Source of the DNA: Clostridia bacterium
GTDB lineage: Bacteria > Bacillota > DSM-12270 > Thermacetogeniales > Thermacetogeniaceae
DNA length: 37,270 bases
Direction of reading: 5' to 3'
NCBI GenBank assembly: GCA_902812385.1
Contig: CADDZD010000017.1
Location: 1-37,270 of the forward strand
Notes under the pieces: generated by a model
What the model was told of the DNA's origin: nothing
The model's database searches: none
Seen by the model: only the letters and a program-made list of their open reading frames with translations
Position numbers and translations under genes: made by a program
Shown here: positions 23,623 through 32,528 of the stretch, piece by piece
Position numbering within the stretch: position 1 is the first letter of the stretch
Layout: each line of letters starts with the position of its first letter

Positions 23623-25002
23623 CTAAGCTTTCGGCAGGGAGTGAAGCGACCTTTTGTCCACATCCATTACTGCTTCCAGGAAGGCTTCACCGAGGGTGGG
23701 ATGGGGATGAACGGTGCCGATCACGTCCGATACTTTGAGCTTATTCTTAACAATAACGCTTGCCTCCTGGATGAGATCGCTGGCATGGGGGCCGATGATA
23801 TGCACGCCGATGATGGTATCATTGGCGTCCGCGATCACCTTGACCATGCCGTCGGTTTCTCCCATGGCCAGGGCTTTGCCGTTGGCGGCAAAGAGGAATT
23901 TCCCGGCTTTGAAGTCGATGCCTCTGGACTGGGCTTCTTCCTGGCTCAGGCCGACTGCGGCGATCTCCGGGAAGGAGAAGACGCAGGAGGGGATGGCGTC
24001 GTAGTCAACTCTGTGGTTCAGGCCGGCCATTCTCTCTACTGCCACGATGCCTTCTTCGGAGGCGACGTGGGCAAGCATCGGCCCTTTGATGACATCCCCG
24101 ATGGCGTAGATGCCGGGAACGCTGGTTTCGTAATTTTCGTCTACGCTGATAAATCCCCTGTCGCAGGAGATGCCCAGCCGTTCCAGCCCCAGCCCCCGGG
24201 TAAAGGGTTTCCGCCCTGTGGCCAGCAGTACGATGTCGGCTTCGCATTCGATGGTTCCCTTCTTCCCCCGGGCAACTACTTTGAGGGTTGAGCCCTGCTG
24301 CTCGATCCGCTCGATGCCGGCCTGGGTGTGCACTTCGATTTTCTGTTTTTTCAGGTAAACGCCCATTCTCCTGACGATTTCTCTGTCCATTGCGCCCAGG
24401 AGGTCGGGCATGGATTCGAATACGGTGACGCTGCTGCCAAAGGTGTTGAAGATGCAGGCGAACTCTATTCCGATGACGCCGCCGCCGATGACGGCCAGGC
24501 GCTGTGGTACGGTATCCAGTTCCAGCAGTTCGTTGCTGGTTATGACTCCCGGCAGGCGGACACCGGGGATGGGGGGCACCGCCGGTTCGGAGCCGGTGGC
24601 GATGAGGATGCGCCTTGCTGTGATTTCTTCTCCGTCTACCAGGACACGGTTGGGAGCCGCAATGGTGGCTTCCCCTTTTATAACATCAACGCCGTAACCC
24701 TTGAGCAGTTCTCCGATTCCGGAGACCAGTTTGGCTACTATCCGGTTTTTTCTTTCTCTGGCGCCTGCCAGGTCGAAGCTGATGTTTTCCGCTTTTGTAT
24801 TGTACTCGGTTAGCCTGGCCAGGGTCTGCAGTACCGTTGCGTTCTGGAAGTAGGCTTTGGTGGGGATGCAGCCCCGGTTGAGGCAGGTGCCGCCCAGGGC
24901 GTCCTTTTCTACCAGGGCTGCGTCCATTCCCAGTTGGCGTGCCCGGATTGCCGCTACGTAGCCTCCCGGGCCTGCTCCGATTACGATCAGGTCCTTTTTC
25001 AT
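23623..25002 (-). CDS. lpdA: Dihydrolipoyl dehydrogenase (L protein)
   Basis: Reoxidises the dihydrolipoyl arm of GcvH and passes electrons through FAD to NAD+. The 459-residue protein has the FAD motif GAGPGGY at 9-15, the redox disulphide GGTCLNRGCIPTK with Cys40 and Cys45, an NAD-binding VIGGGVIGIEFA, an ATGRKP motif, and the C-terminal catalytic HPHPTLGEAF. GGAGG lies 7 bases before the ATG. It has no N-terminal lipoyl domain. Its place after gcvPB marks it as the glycine-cleavage L protein; it could also serve other lipoyl enzymes. Confidence 0.96.
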   Translation of the reverse strand: MKKDLIVIGAGPGGYVAAIRARQLGMDAALVEKDALGGTCLNRGCIPTKAYFQNATVLQTLARLTEYNTKAENISFDLAGARERKNRIVAKLVSGIGELLKGYGVDVIKGEATIAAPNRVLVDGEEITARRILIATGSEPAVPPIPGVRLPGVITSNELLELDTVPQRLAVIGGGVIGIEFACIFNTFGSSVTVFESMPDLLGAMDREIVRRMGVYLKKQKIEVHTQAGIERIEQQGSTLKVVARGKKGTIECEADIVLLATGRKPFTRGLGLERLGISCDRGFISVDENYETSVPGIYAIGDVIKGPMLAHVASEEGIVAVERMAGLNHRVDYDAIPSCVFSFPEIAAVGLSQEEAQSRGIDFKAGKFLFAANGKALAMGETDGMVKVIADANDTIIGVHIIGPHASDLIQEASVIVKNKLKVSDVIGTVHPHPTLGEAFLEAVMDVDKRSLHSLPKA

Positions 25003-25064
25003 TTATGGTCCTCCCTAGTCTCTGATTAAAGGAACTGTGGAAAATCTTTATGATATGCCGCTAG

Positions 25065-25128
25065 GGCAGCCGGCTTTAACGGTGTTCGCTTGGGGGGGGG
25101 TACCAAGGGGAGGGGGCCGCCGGCTGCC
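25065..25128. repeat. Perfect 10-bp inverted repeat with G-tracts between gcvPB and lpdA
   Basis: GGCAGCCGGC (25065-25074) is repeated inverted as GCCGGCTGCC (25119-25128). The loop holds a run of nine G (25092-25100) followed by runs of four and five G on the plus strand. In the minus-strand transcript this becomes a GC-rich hairpin with C-runs. It may modulate read-through from gcvPB to lpdA. No T-tract follows, so it is not a clear terminator. Confidence 0.55.
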
Positions 25129-25158
25129 AACGGCAAAAGTGGCTTAATGAAAAGGTGT

Positions 25159-26613
25159 TTAATCTTTAGGCGTCCACTTTAATTTCGGATTCCGGGCCGC
25201 CCCGGTTTCGTCCGGCCTGCGGATCACCGCCCTGTGGGGTGCCTCTTTCAGCCGCTCCGGGTTTTCCCGGGCTTCCCGGTCGATTTCGAGCATGGCTTCG
25301 ATGAAGGCATCCAGCCGCTCTCTGGTTTCGGTTTCGGTCGGCTCGATCATCAAGGCTTCCTCCACGATCAGGGGGAAGTAGACCGTCGGCGGGTGGCAGC
25401 GGCGGTCGATCAGGGCTTTTGCTACGTCCAGGGCGGTGATGCCCGCTTCTTTTTTCTGTTTCCTGGCGGAGGCTACGAATTCGTGCTTGCAGAGACGGTT
25501 GTAGGGGATGTCGTAGCAGCCCGCCAGTTTGGTGCGGAGGTAGTTGGCGTTGAGTACGGCGTTCTGGCTGACTGCTTTGAGCCCGCTGCTCCCAAGGGCT
25601 TTGATGTAGGTGTAGGCTTTGACCATTACTCCGAAGTTGCCGTAGAAGGTGTGCACTTTGCCGATGGATAACGGGCGGTTGTAGTTGAGGTGGTATTTCC
25701 CTTCGTGTTTTTCGATTACGGGCACGGGCAGAAAGTCTGCCAGGAAGCTCTTTACGCCGATCGGCCCGGAGCCGGGGCCGCCCCCGCCGTGGGGGGTGCC
25801 GAAGGTTTTGTGCAGGTTGAGGTGGCAGATGTCGAAGCCCATGTCCCCAGGCCGGGCGATGCCGATGATGGCGTTGGCGTTGGCCCCGTCGTAGTAGAGG
25901 AGGCCGCCGGCATCATGAACGATTGCGGCGATCTCCCGGATGTTTTCTTCGAAGAGGCCGAGGGTGTTGGGATTGGTGAGCATCAGGCCGGCGATTTCGT
26001 CGCTCATCAGGGCGCGTAGGTCCTCCAGGTCAACCAGGCCGCGCTCGTCCGATTTGACTTCGATTACTTTGTAGCCGAGCATGTTGGCGGTGGCCGGGTT
26101 GGTGCCGTGGGCGGAGTCGGGTACGATCATCTTTGTGCGTTTGGTATCGCCGCGGCTGTTGTGGTAGGCTTTGATGATCATGGCTCCGGTCATTTCTCCG
26201 TGCGCCCCGGCGGCCGGCTGGAGGGTGAAGCTGTCCATGCCGGTGATTTCGCAGAGCATTTGCTCGAGTTCGTACATCAGTTCCAGGGCGCCCTGGACGG
26301 TTTCTTCGGGCTGGTAGGGGTGGATGCCGGCGAAGCCGGGAAGGCGTGCCGCCCATTCGTTGATCTTTGGGTTGTATTTCATGGTGCAGGAGCCGAGGGG
26401 GTAGAAGCCGCTGTCGACTCCGTAGCTTCTTTGAGAGAGTGCGGTGAAGTGGCGCACTGCTTCCACTTCGCTGACTTCGGGAAGCAGTGGGTCTTCTTCC
26501 CGCAAGAAATCTGCTGGTATTTCTTCTGAGACCTTCTCCGGAGGTATATCGCTCTCGGGCAGTGTGAAGGCACGGGCTCCTTTGACGCTTTTTTCAAAGA
26601 TGAGTTTACTCAC
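25159..26613 (-). CDS. gcvPB: Glycine dehydrogenase (decarboxylating) subunit 2
   Basis: The PLP-carrying half of the split P protein, which decarboxylates glycine and transfers aminomethyl to the H-protein lipoyl arm. The 484-residue subunit has the PLP lysine Lys269 in [10 protein letters not shown], followed by the glycine-rich [15 protein letters not shown], and an earlier [13 protein letters not shown] block. It starts with GTG, overlapping the gcvPA stop by 8 bases, which suggests coupled translation of the two subunits. GGGAGGG lies 7 bases upstream, inside gcvPA. The split P protein is typical of Firmicutes and archaea. Confidence 0.96.
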   Translation of the reverse strand: MSKLIFEKSVKGARAFTLPESDIPPEKVSEEIPADFLREEDPLLPEVSEVEAVRHFTALSQRSYGVDSGFYPLGSCTMKYNPKINEWAARLPGFAGIHPYQPEETVQGALELMYELEQMLCEITGMDSFTLQPAAGAHGEMTGAMIIKAYHNSRGDTKRTKMIVPDSAHGTNPATANMLGYKVIEVKSDERGLVDLEDLRALMSDEIAGLMLTNPNTLGLFEENIREIAAIVHDAGGLLYYDGANANAIIGIARPGDMGFDICHLNLHKTFGTPHGGGGPGSGPIGVKSFLADFLPVPVIEKHEGKYHLNYNRPLSIGKVHTFYGNFGVMVKAYTYIKALGSSGLKAVSQNAVLNANYLRTKLAGCYDIPYNRLCKHEFVASARKQKKEAGITALDVAKALIDRRCHPPTVYFPLIVEEALMIEPTETETRERLDAFIEAMLEIDREARENPERLKEAPHRAVIRRPDETGAARNPKLKWTPKD

Positions 26614-27928
26614 GGGCTATCCCTCCCAATACAGATGCGAGCCGGTCGATTTCGGCACAGGTGCGTTTTTCTGTAAAGGCTAGCAATAGTGCTCCGTCGA
26701 GTTCATAGCCGCCGATGATCCCTTCTTTCAGGAGGGCGGCGTTGGCCGCCCGGGGATCCGGGATGGTCACTGCGAATTCTTTGAAGAAAGGTCTTTGGTA
26801 TTTCAGTTTGAGGCCAGCCTGCTCCAGTTTTTGTTTGGCATAACAGGCGAGCTGGTGGCAGCGCCTGGCGATTTCTTTGAGGCCTTCTCTGCCGACCAGG
26901 GTGAGGTAGATGGTGGCCGCCAGGGCGCAGAGGGCTTCGTTGGAGCAGATGTTGGAGCCGGCCTTTTCTCTCCGGATGTGCTGCTCCCGGGCCTGGAGGG
27001 TGAGGACGAAGGCGCGGTTTCCTTCCCGGTCGACGGTTTCTCCGACCAGCCTCCCCGGTACCCTGCGCATGAGTTGCTCGGTTGCGGCAAAGAAGCCGAG
27101 GTAGGGGCCGCCGAAGCTGAGGGGGTTGCCTAAAGACTGCCCTTCGCCGACGGCGATGTCGGCACCCCAGGCTCCGGGCGGTTTCAGGAGGCCGAGGGAG
27201 ATGGGGTCGACTGCCATGATCAGGAGGCCTTTGACGCCGTGGACGGCTTTTTCGATCTGCTGGAGTGCTGTTTCGAGGTTTCCGTAGAAGTTGGGGTGCT
27301 GGATCACTACTGCGGCGGTCCGGCTGTCAATCATGGAGGTGATGGCGTCAGGGTCGGCGACACCGTCTTTGCCGGGTACGGTGATGATCTCCATTTTGCC
27401 GCCCATGGCGTAGGTTCGGATGACTTCCAGGTAGCGCGGGTGTACTGTGTCGGGTATGAGGATTTTCCGGCGGCGCGTGGCGTCGCAGGCCAAAGAGCAG
27501 GCTTCGGCCAGGGCGCTGCCTCCGTCGTACATGGAGGCGTTTGCAAGGTCCATGCCGGTCAGGTTGCAGATCATGGTCTGGTATTCGAAGATGGTCTGCA
27601 GTACGCCCTGGCTCAGTTCCGGCTGGTAGGGGGTGTAGGCGGTGTAGAATTCGGAGCGCAAGAGCAGCTGCTCGACGGCTGCGGGTATGTAGTGGTCGTA
27701 GGCGCCGGCGCCGAGAAAGCAGGGACGATCGTCGGCGCTCAGGTTTCGGCCGGCCAGGGCCGCCAGTTCCCGCCGCAGCTCTACTTCGGATTGCGGCCGG
27801 GGCAGGTTGAGGTCTCTCTTCAGTTTCAGCGCTTCGGGGATGTCTGCAAAGAGGTCTTCTATGTTTTTGGCGCCTATGGTGTCCAGCATCTGCCGGACTA
27901 CCCAGGGGGGATTGGGCACGTAGTTCAT
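26606..27928 (-). CDS. gcvPA: Glycine dehydrogenase (decarboxylating) subunit 1
   Basis: A 440-residue alpha half of the split P protein. It has [15 protein letters not shown] near residues 67-81, the [22 protein letters not shown] block, and [22 protein letters not shown] in the second half. It resembles GcvPB in fold but lacks the PLP lysine, and it completes the active site of the heterotetramer. It begins 24 bases after the gcvH stop with an AGGAGG ribosome binding site. The DNA here is GC-rich in third positions, which creates long but spurious open frames on the opposite strand. Confidence 0.95.
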   Translation of the reverse strand: MNYVPNPPWVVRQMLDTIGAKNIEDLFADIPEALKLKRDLNLPRPQSEVELRRELAALAGRNLSADDRPCFLGAGAYDHYIPAAVEQLLLRSEFYTAYTPYQPELSQGVLQTIFEYQTMICNLTGMDLANASMYDGGSALAEACSLACDATRRRKILIPDTVHPRYLEVIRTYAMGGKMEIITVPGKDGVADPDAITSMIDSRTAAVVIQHPNFYGNLETALQQIEKAVHGVKGLLIMAVDPISLGLLKPPGAWGADIAVGEGQSLGNPLSFGGPYLGFFAATEQLMRRVPGRLVGETVDREGNRAFVLTLQAREQHIRREKAGSNICSNEALCALAATIYLTLVGREGLKEIARRCHQLACYAKQKLEQAGLKLKYQRPFFKEFAVTIPDPRAANAALLKEGIIGGYELDGALLLAFTEKRTCAEIDRLASVLGGIARE

Positions 27929-27952
27929 GCTGGTTCCTCCTCTGCTACCCGG

Positions 27953-28339
27953 TTATTCTTCTGCTTGCTCGCAGTAGGCGGTGTACTGCTCGCCGGTCAT
28001 GAGCTTTTTGAGTTCGTCCGGGTTGCTCATCTTTAAGACGGCGATGTGCTGGCCGTAAGGGTCTTTGTTGAGGGTTTCCGGGGCTTCTTCCAGGGCTTCG
28101 TTTACTGCGGTGATGGTGCCGGAGACGGGGGTGTGCATGTCGGCTACTGCTTTTACGGATTCGATGACGCCGATGGTGTCCCCCGCTGCGAATTCGCCGC
28201 CGATCTCGGGCAGTTCTACGAAGACGATGTCCCCCAGGTGGTGCTGGGCGTAGTCGGTGATGCCGATGTAGGCAAGGTCGCCTTCTACCCGCACCCATTC
28301 GTGGTCGTCGCTGTAATAGAGGTTTGCTTTGATTTCCAT
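27953..28339 (-). CDS. gcvH: Glycine cleavage system H protein
   Basis: The mobile lipoyl carrier that shuttles the aminomethyl group between P, T and L proteins. The lipoyl lysine lies in GVIESVKAVADM, Lys63 from the start chosen here. HEWVRVEGDLAYIGITDYAQ is the typical N-terminal block. Two ATGs are possible. AGGAGCG is only 2-4 bases from the first (28348) but about 11 from the second (28339), so the second is preferred, giving 128 residues. Lipoylation probably depends on the lplA gene in the same cluster, since no lipoate synthase is seen here. Confidence 0.95.
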   Translation of the reverse strand: MEIKANLYYSDDHEWVRVEGDLAYIGITDYAQHHLGDIVFVELPEIGGEFAAGDTIGVIESVKAVADMHTPVSGTITAVNEALEEAPETLNKDPYGQHIAVLKMSNPDELKKLMTGEQYTAYCEQAEE

Positions 28340-28379
28340 CTTTAACATCGCTCCTTTTCTTTATGTTTTTTGTCTTTTT

Positions 28380-29477
28380 TTATTTTGGCCGCCTATAGAA
28401 GAGGCCCTGGCCGGTGCGCGCTTTGACTGGTTTGTTGCGGATGATGATGTCGATCTCTTCGCCCGGTTTGGCAAATTCGCTCTTCACAAGGGCAAGGCCC
28501 AAGTTTTTGCCCAGGGTCGGGGCGTAGCCGCCGCTGGTGACCCATCCGATATTCTGCCCGTTCTTCTGGACTTCATAATGGGCACGGGGGATGCCGCGCT
28601 CGGTCATTTCGAATTCCACCAGCAGGCGTTCCGGCCCTTTTTCTTTCTGCCGGGCAAGCGCTTCTTTGCCGATGAAGGAGGGTTTATCGAGCCTGACGAA
28701 GCGGTCCAGGCGCGCCTCCAGCGGTGTGATGCCTTTGTCAAGTTCGTGGCCGTAAAGGGGCATTTTGGCCTCGAAGCGCAGGGTGTCCCTTGCCCCCAAG
28801 CCGATGGGGAGTACTGCCCCTTTGCCCGCTTCCAGGATGGCTTCCCAGAGGTCGCAGGCCTTGTCAGGGGAGGTGAAGAGTTCGAAGCCGTCTTCGCCTG
28901 TGTAACCGGTGCGTGAGATGAGGCAGTCGATCCCCGCCACCTTGACCCCGGGCCGGAACCAGTAATAGTTGATTTCTTTGAGATCGGTGTCGCAGATGCT
29001 CTGCAGGATTCCTTCCGCAAGCGGGCCCTGCAGGGCAAGCTCTGCATAACGGCTGGATACGTTCTCCAGGGTGACCCCGGGGATTTTGTGTTCCTGCATC
29101 CAGGCAAAGTCTTTGTCGGTGTTGGCGGCGTTGATGACCAGGAAGTAGTGGTCCCGGGAGTGCTTGTAAACCAGGAGGTCGTCAACGCAGCCGCCGTCCG
29201 GGTAGCACATCGGGGAGTAGCAGACCTGGTTCTCTTTGAGTGTGCTGATGTCGTTGGTGACCAGTTCCTGAACAAAGGCCCCGGCCTGTTCGCCTCGGAT
29301 GTCGACCTCTCCCATGTGGGATACGTCGAACAGCCCGGCCTTCCGGCGCACCTGGTGATGCTCGGCGAGGATGCCTGTGGCCTTGTACTCTACCGGCAGC
29401 TCCCAGCCTCCGAAGTCGATCATGTTGCCGTCATACTTTAAGTGCATCGGGTATAGCGGTGTTCTCCGCAGTTCCAT
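28380..29477 (-). CDS. gcvT: Aminomethyltransferase (T protein)
   Basis: Releases ammonia from the aminomethyl-lipoyl H protein and transfers the methylene unit to tetrahydrofolate. The 365-residue protein has MGEVDIRGEQAGAFVQ near residues 56-71, the catalytic Asp region NDISTLKENQVCYSPMC, SRTGYTGEDGFEL, and the C-terminal GYAPTLGKNLGLA barrel domain. GGAGGG is 8 bases before the ATG. It is the first coding gene behind the glycine riboswitch, so it and the following gcvH-gcvPA-gcvPB-lpdA-lplA genes should respond to glycine. Confidence 0.96.
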   Translation of the reverse strand: MELRRTPLYPMHLKYDGNMIDFGGWELPVEYKATGILAEHHQVRRKAGLFDVSHMGEVDIRGEQAGAFVQELVTNDISTLKENQVCYSPMCYPDGGCVDDLLVYKHSRDHYFLVINAANTDKDFAWMQEHKIPGVTLENVSSRYAELALQGPLAEGILQSICDTDLKEINYYWFRPGVKVAGIDCLISRTGYTGEDGFELFTSPDKACDLWEAILEAGKGAVLPIGLGARDTLRFEAKMPLYGHELDKGITPLEARLDRFVRLDKPSFIGKEALARQKEKGPERLLVEFEMTERGIPRAHYEVQKNGQNIGWVTSGGYAPTLGKNLGLALVKSEFAKPGEEIDIIIRNKPVKARTGQGLFYRRPK

Positions 29478-29610
29478 GTTTCTTATCCCTCCAGTTCTAC
29501 CGTTGGTTGTTCGGCAGCAGCCCTGATGTCGGGTGCTGTCTTGCCTGTGTTCCGGCTGTTCCTGCCGCCACCCACCCCCTTCTGCGGCGTTTTTACGGGC
29601 AAGGTCAAAA

Positions 29611-29649
29611 TTAAAAACAGAGCACGGGAGGTACCCTCCTGTGCTCTGT
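29611..29649 (-). terminator. Second terminator in the gcv leader
   Basis: ACAGAGCAC (29617-29625) pairs perfectly with GTGCTCTGT (29641-29649), with an inner GGAGG/CCTCC extension. On the minus strand it is followed by TTTTTAATTTT. It is a strong intrinsic terminator about 134 bases before gcvT, so gcv transcripts must pass two terminators in series. Confidence 0.88.
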
Positions 29650-29670
29650 CGCTAACCTGAGAGATTCACG
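29645..29670 (-). repeat. Remnant copy of the glycine aptamer 3' end before the second terminator
   Basis: The minus strand reads GTGAATCTCTCAGGTTAGCG then ACAGAG, matching at 19 of 26 positions the 3' end of aptamer 2 (29737-29762: GCGAAACTCTCAGGTACAGA then ACAGAG). None of the GCCGAAGGGGCAA core is nearby. This is a duplicated fragment of the aptamer's P1 side, followed by its own terminator. Confidence 0.75.
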
Positions 29671-29704
29671 TGTTTCAGTTAAGCGATATTAAGCATAAAC
29701 AATT

Positions 29705-29737
29705 CAAAAAGGGCACGGAGATATACCTCCCCTGCCC
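29705..29737 (-). terminator. First terminator of the glycine riboswitch
   Basis: GGGCA with GGAG pairs with CTCC and TGCCC (29711-29737), followed on the minus strand by TTTTTG. It begins right at the 3' end of aptamer 2, so glycine binding can control its folding. Confidence 0.85.
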
Positions 29738-29925
29738 TCTGTTCTGTACCTGAGAGTTTCGCCTGAATAATAACAGTCAGGCTTGCCCCTTCGGCGTCCG
29801 TAAGGACTTTCCAGAGTCTGTCAGAATACGGTCTTTTCACCTGAAAGATTCGCTAACACCCCGGGCAGGCATTAGCTTGCTTCTTCGGCATGAGGTTTAA
29901 CCTCATTTCTCCCGTATTCTTCATC
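29737..29925 (-). ncRNA. Tandem glycine riboswitch (two aptamers) upstream of gcvT
   Basis: Two consecutive glycine aptamers on the minus strand. Aptamer 1 (about 29922-29825) has GGGAGA, ATGCCGAAGAAGCAAGC and TCTTTCAGGTGAAAAGACCG. Aptamer 2 (about 29822-29737) has ACTCTGG, ACGCCGAAGGGGCAAGCC and AAACTCTCAGGTACAGAACAGAG. These are the conserved core motifs of the class, which usually turns on glycine cleavage genes when glycine is abundant. The leader starts about 60 bases after a promoter and is followed by two terminators. Aptamer 1's core (GAAGAAGC) is less canonical than aptamer 2's. Confidence 0.96.
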
Positions 29926-29995
29926 CATCTATATTAAAAATTTAATTAACTTTAATATTGGAAAAATGCAAACAACCTAACTCTTCTTTGCAATA

Positions 29996-30025
29996 ATAAT
30001 ATAATAAATTTCTCTTTCATGTCAA
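29996..30025 (-). promoter_or_regulatory. Sigma-A promoter of the gcv operon
   Basis: The minus strand has a perfect TTGACA (30025-30020) and TATTAT (30001-29996) with an 18-base spacer, within a very AT-rich stretch. It lies in the gap between the glyA stop and the riboswitch, so the gcv genes have a promoter independent of tdh-kbl-ald-glyA. Confidence 0.72.
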
Positions 30026-30088
30026 TTGCATTGGCACGCATTTCGAACATCCCGATCACTTATACAAGACCTGTTGCTACAACCGATT

Positions 30089-31333
30089 TCAAGCTTGATT
30101 GTAAAGAGGGAATCTCTCACAGATACACCTCACTGCTTCCCGGATTTCAGCAGGATCCTTCCCCTTTGCTAATGTCCAGTGGATAATGTCCGCAATCTCC
30201 ACCATAGTTTCAGTATTCATCCCACGAGAGGTAACCGCTGGAGTACCTATCCGAATGCCGCTGGTCACCTGCGGTTTCTCCGGGTCAAAAGGTACTGCGT
30301 TTTTGTTTACCGTTATATTCACCTCATCCAGCCGGGTCTCTGCCTGTTTACCGGTAATCCCCTTATTGCGCAGGTCCACCAGCATCATGTGGTTGTCAGT
30401 GCCTCCGGAAAACAAGTTGTATCCATGTTCAAGCAGCCGCCCGGCCAGCGCTTTCGCATTGGCCACAACCATCTTTTGGTACTCGATAAACTCCGGCTGC
30501 AGCGCTTCTTTGAGGGCCACTGCCTTGGCTGCGATGACATGCATCAGAGGCCCTCCCTGAATCCCGGGAAAAATCGCCTTGTCTATTGCCTGGGCAAATT
30601 CTTTACGGCAGAGGATCATCCCTCCTCGGGGCCCTCGCAGGGTCTTATGAGTCGTGGTCGTCACGAAATCAGCAAAGGGTACCGGAGAAGGGTGCAACCC
30701 CGCTGCTACCAGCCCAGCGATATGGGCCATATCAACCATCAGATATGCCCCAACCCGGTCGGCTATTTCTTTAAAACGGGCAAAATCAATGACCCTCGGG
30801 TAGGCGCTCGCACCGGCCAGAACCAGCTTCGGCCGGTGTTCGAATGCTAATCGCTCCACTTCATCGTAATCTATGGTGCCAGTTTCCTTACTCACCCCAT
30901 AGGATACGACGTTGAAATACTTCCCAGAAATGTTTACCGGGCTGCCGTGAGTAAGGTGGCCGCCATGCGCCAGGTCCATGCCCAGAATTGTATCCCCCGG
31001 CTTGAGGACAGCAAAATAAACCGCCATGTTTGCCTGCGACCCAGAATGCGGCTGAACATTGACATGTTCGGCCCCGAAAAGTTTCTTCGCCCGCTCTCTG
31101 GCAAGGTTCTCAATCTCATCAACAAATTCGCATCCACCGTAATAACGCCTGCCCGGGTACCCCTCAGCGTATTTGTTGGTCAATACTGTCCCCTGGGCCA
31201 TCATCACGGCCTTGCTCGTAAAGTTCTCCGATGCAATAAGTTCAATCTTCGTTTGCTGGCGCTTCAGTTCCTTGTTTATGATTGAGGCAACCTCTGGATC
31301 TACCTGGGCCAATTCGTTATAACTGCTGAGCAT
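30089..31333 (-). CDS. glyA: Serine hydroxymethyltransferase
   Basis: Interconverts serine plus tetrahydrofolate with glycine plus 5,10-methylene-tetrahydrofolate. The 414-residue PLP enzyme has [11 protein letters not shown] near residues 30-40, [22 protein letters not shown], and the PLP lysine Lys230 in [20 protein letters not shown] lies 8 bases before the ATG. It links this cluster: methylene-THF from glycine cleavage plus a second glycine gives serine, which sdaA deaminates to pyruvate. It lies 40 bases after ald and probably belongs to the tdh-kbl-ald transcript. Confidence 0.97.
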   Translation of the reverse strand: MLSSYNELAQVDPEVASIINKELKRQQTKIELIASENFTSKAVMMAQGTVLTNKYAEGYPGRRYYGGCEFVDEIENLARERAKKLFGAEHVNVQPHSGSQANMAVYFAVLKPGDTILGMDLAHGGHLTHGSPVNISGKYFNVVSYGVSKETGTIDYDEVERLAFEHRPKLVLAGASAYPRVIDFARFKEIADRVGAYLMVDMAHIAGLVAAGLHPSPVPFADFVTTTTHKTLRGPRGGMILCRKEFAQAIDKAIFPGIQGGPLMHVIAAKAVALKEALQPEFIEYQKMVVANAKALAGRLLEHGYNLFSGGTDNHMMLVDLRNKGITGKQAETRLDEVNITVNKNAVPFDPEKPQVTSGIRIGTPAVTSRGMNTETMVEIADIIHWTLAKGKDPAEIREAVRCICERFPLYNQA

Positions 31334-31372
31334 CTGTTTTACTCCTTTTCCATGTCTAAAATCATATAAAAT

Positions 31373-32485
31373 TTACATAAGTGTTTCTAAAGGCACATAC
31401 TCCATGTTTAATGAGGTGGCAACAGCTTCATGGGTCACGCATCCCTGGTATGTATTCACACCTTTGGCAAACGCTGCATCTGCTTTAACAGCTTCCAGAC
31501 CCTGATCTGCAAGTTTAATAGTGTAGGGAAGCGTGCTGTTCGTAAGTGCAAGCGTGGAGGTTCTGGGAACTATGCCAGGGATATTGGCCACAGCATAATG
31601 GATCACGCCATATTTCGTGTAAACCGGATCGCTGTGAGTTGTAACTCTATCAATGGTTTCAATGCATCCACCTTGATCAATAGCCACGTCTACAATTACA
31701 GAGCCCGGCTTCATATTACGCACCATTGCTTCAGTAACCAAGCGAGGAGCACGTTTTCCCGTCTGCAGTACAGCACCGATCAGTAAATCAGCCTTCGCAA
31801 CAGCTTGAGCAATGGCATATTCGTTGGAAATTACCGTCTTGATTCGTCCCTGGAAAATGTCATCCAGATATCGCAAGCGATCGGCATTAATATCTAGAAC
31901 TGTGACATCAGCCCCCAACCCTACAGCCATTTTCGCTGCATTCAAACCCACTACTCCGCCACCGATAATTGCCACTTCAGCAGGCGGCACACCGGGAACA
32001 CCTCCCAGCATGATCCCTTTACCTCCATAAATCTTTTCCAGATATTGAGCTCCAATCTGTACCGACATTCTTCCCGCCACTTCGCTCATCGGAGCCAAGA
32101 GAGGCAGGGAACCGTCTGCCAACTCAATGGTTTCGTAGGCAATTCCTGTTACTTTTTTGTCGAGCAGATTTTCCGTCAATTTTGGCTCCGCAGCCAGGTG
32201 CAAATATGTAAAGAGCAATTGTCCCGGACGAAACAGGTCATACTCTTGTGGCAGAGGTTCTTTAACCTTAACAATCATATCTGCCCGCTGGTAAATCTCG
32301 GCAGGATCATTTACAAGTTCGGCCCCAGCCGAAAGATATTCATCATCGCTAAAACCACTTCCCAATCCTCCACCAGTTTGCACAAGAACCCGGTGACCAC
32401 GTTTTTTGAGAGCCATAACACCGGCCGGGGTCATAGCTATGCGGTTCTCCTTATCCTTGATTTCCTTCGGCACGCCAATGATCAT
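31373..32485 (-). CDS. ald: Alanine dehydrogenase
   Basis: Oxidatively deaminates L-alanine to pyruvate with NAD+. The 370-residue protein begins [20 protein letters not shown]. It has the pyruvate-binding lysine in [10 protein letters not shown] (Lys73 or Lys75), catalytic His96 in YLHLAAE, and an NAD-binding Rossmann motif [26 protein letters not shown] is 6 bases before the ATG. Set between kbl and glyA, it adds alanine to the amino acids this cluster can use, or disposes of pyruvate and ammonia as alanine when electron acceptors are short; both directions are chemically possible. Confidence 0.96.
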   Translation of the reverse strand: MIIGVPKEIKDKENRIAMTPAGVMALKKRGHRVLVQTGGGLGSGFSDDEYLSAGAELVNDPAEIYQRADMIVKVKEPLPQEYDLFRPGQLLFTYLHLAAEPKLTENLLDKKVTGIAYETIELADGSLPLLAPMSEVAGRMSVQIGAQYLEKIYGGKGIMLGGVPGVPPAEVAIIGGGVVGLNAAKMAVGLGADVTVLDINADRLRYLDDIFQGRIKTVISNEYAIAQAVAKADLLIGAVLQTGKRAPRLVTEAMVRNMKPGSVIVDVAIDQGGCIETIDRVTTHSDPVYTKYGVIHYAVANIPGIVPRTSTLALTNSTLPYTIKLADQGLEAVKADAAFAKGVNTYQGCVTHEAVATSLNMEYVPLETLM

Positions 32486-32528
32486 CTTTTTCCCTCCGAA
32501 AAATGTTATTTTTTTCTGCTGGCTGAAG

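Noticed and set aside
22936-24291. A 451-codon open frame on the plus strand across lplA and lpdA
   Set aside because: It lies fully antisense to two clear enzymes and its translation has no recognisable motif. The GC-rich third positions of the gcv region remove stops on the opposite strand; similar antisense frames at 27239-28036 and 28329-28916 are explained in the same way.
30030-30046. A plus-strand TGGCACG string resembling a sigma-54 -24 box
   Set aside because: The -12 part reads TCGA, not TTGC, and no gene follows on the plus strand; glyA is read in the opposite direction.
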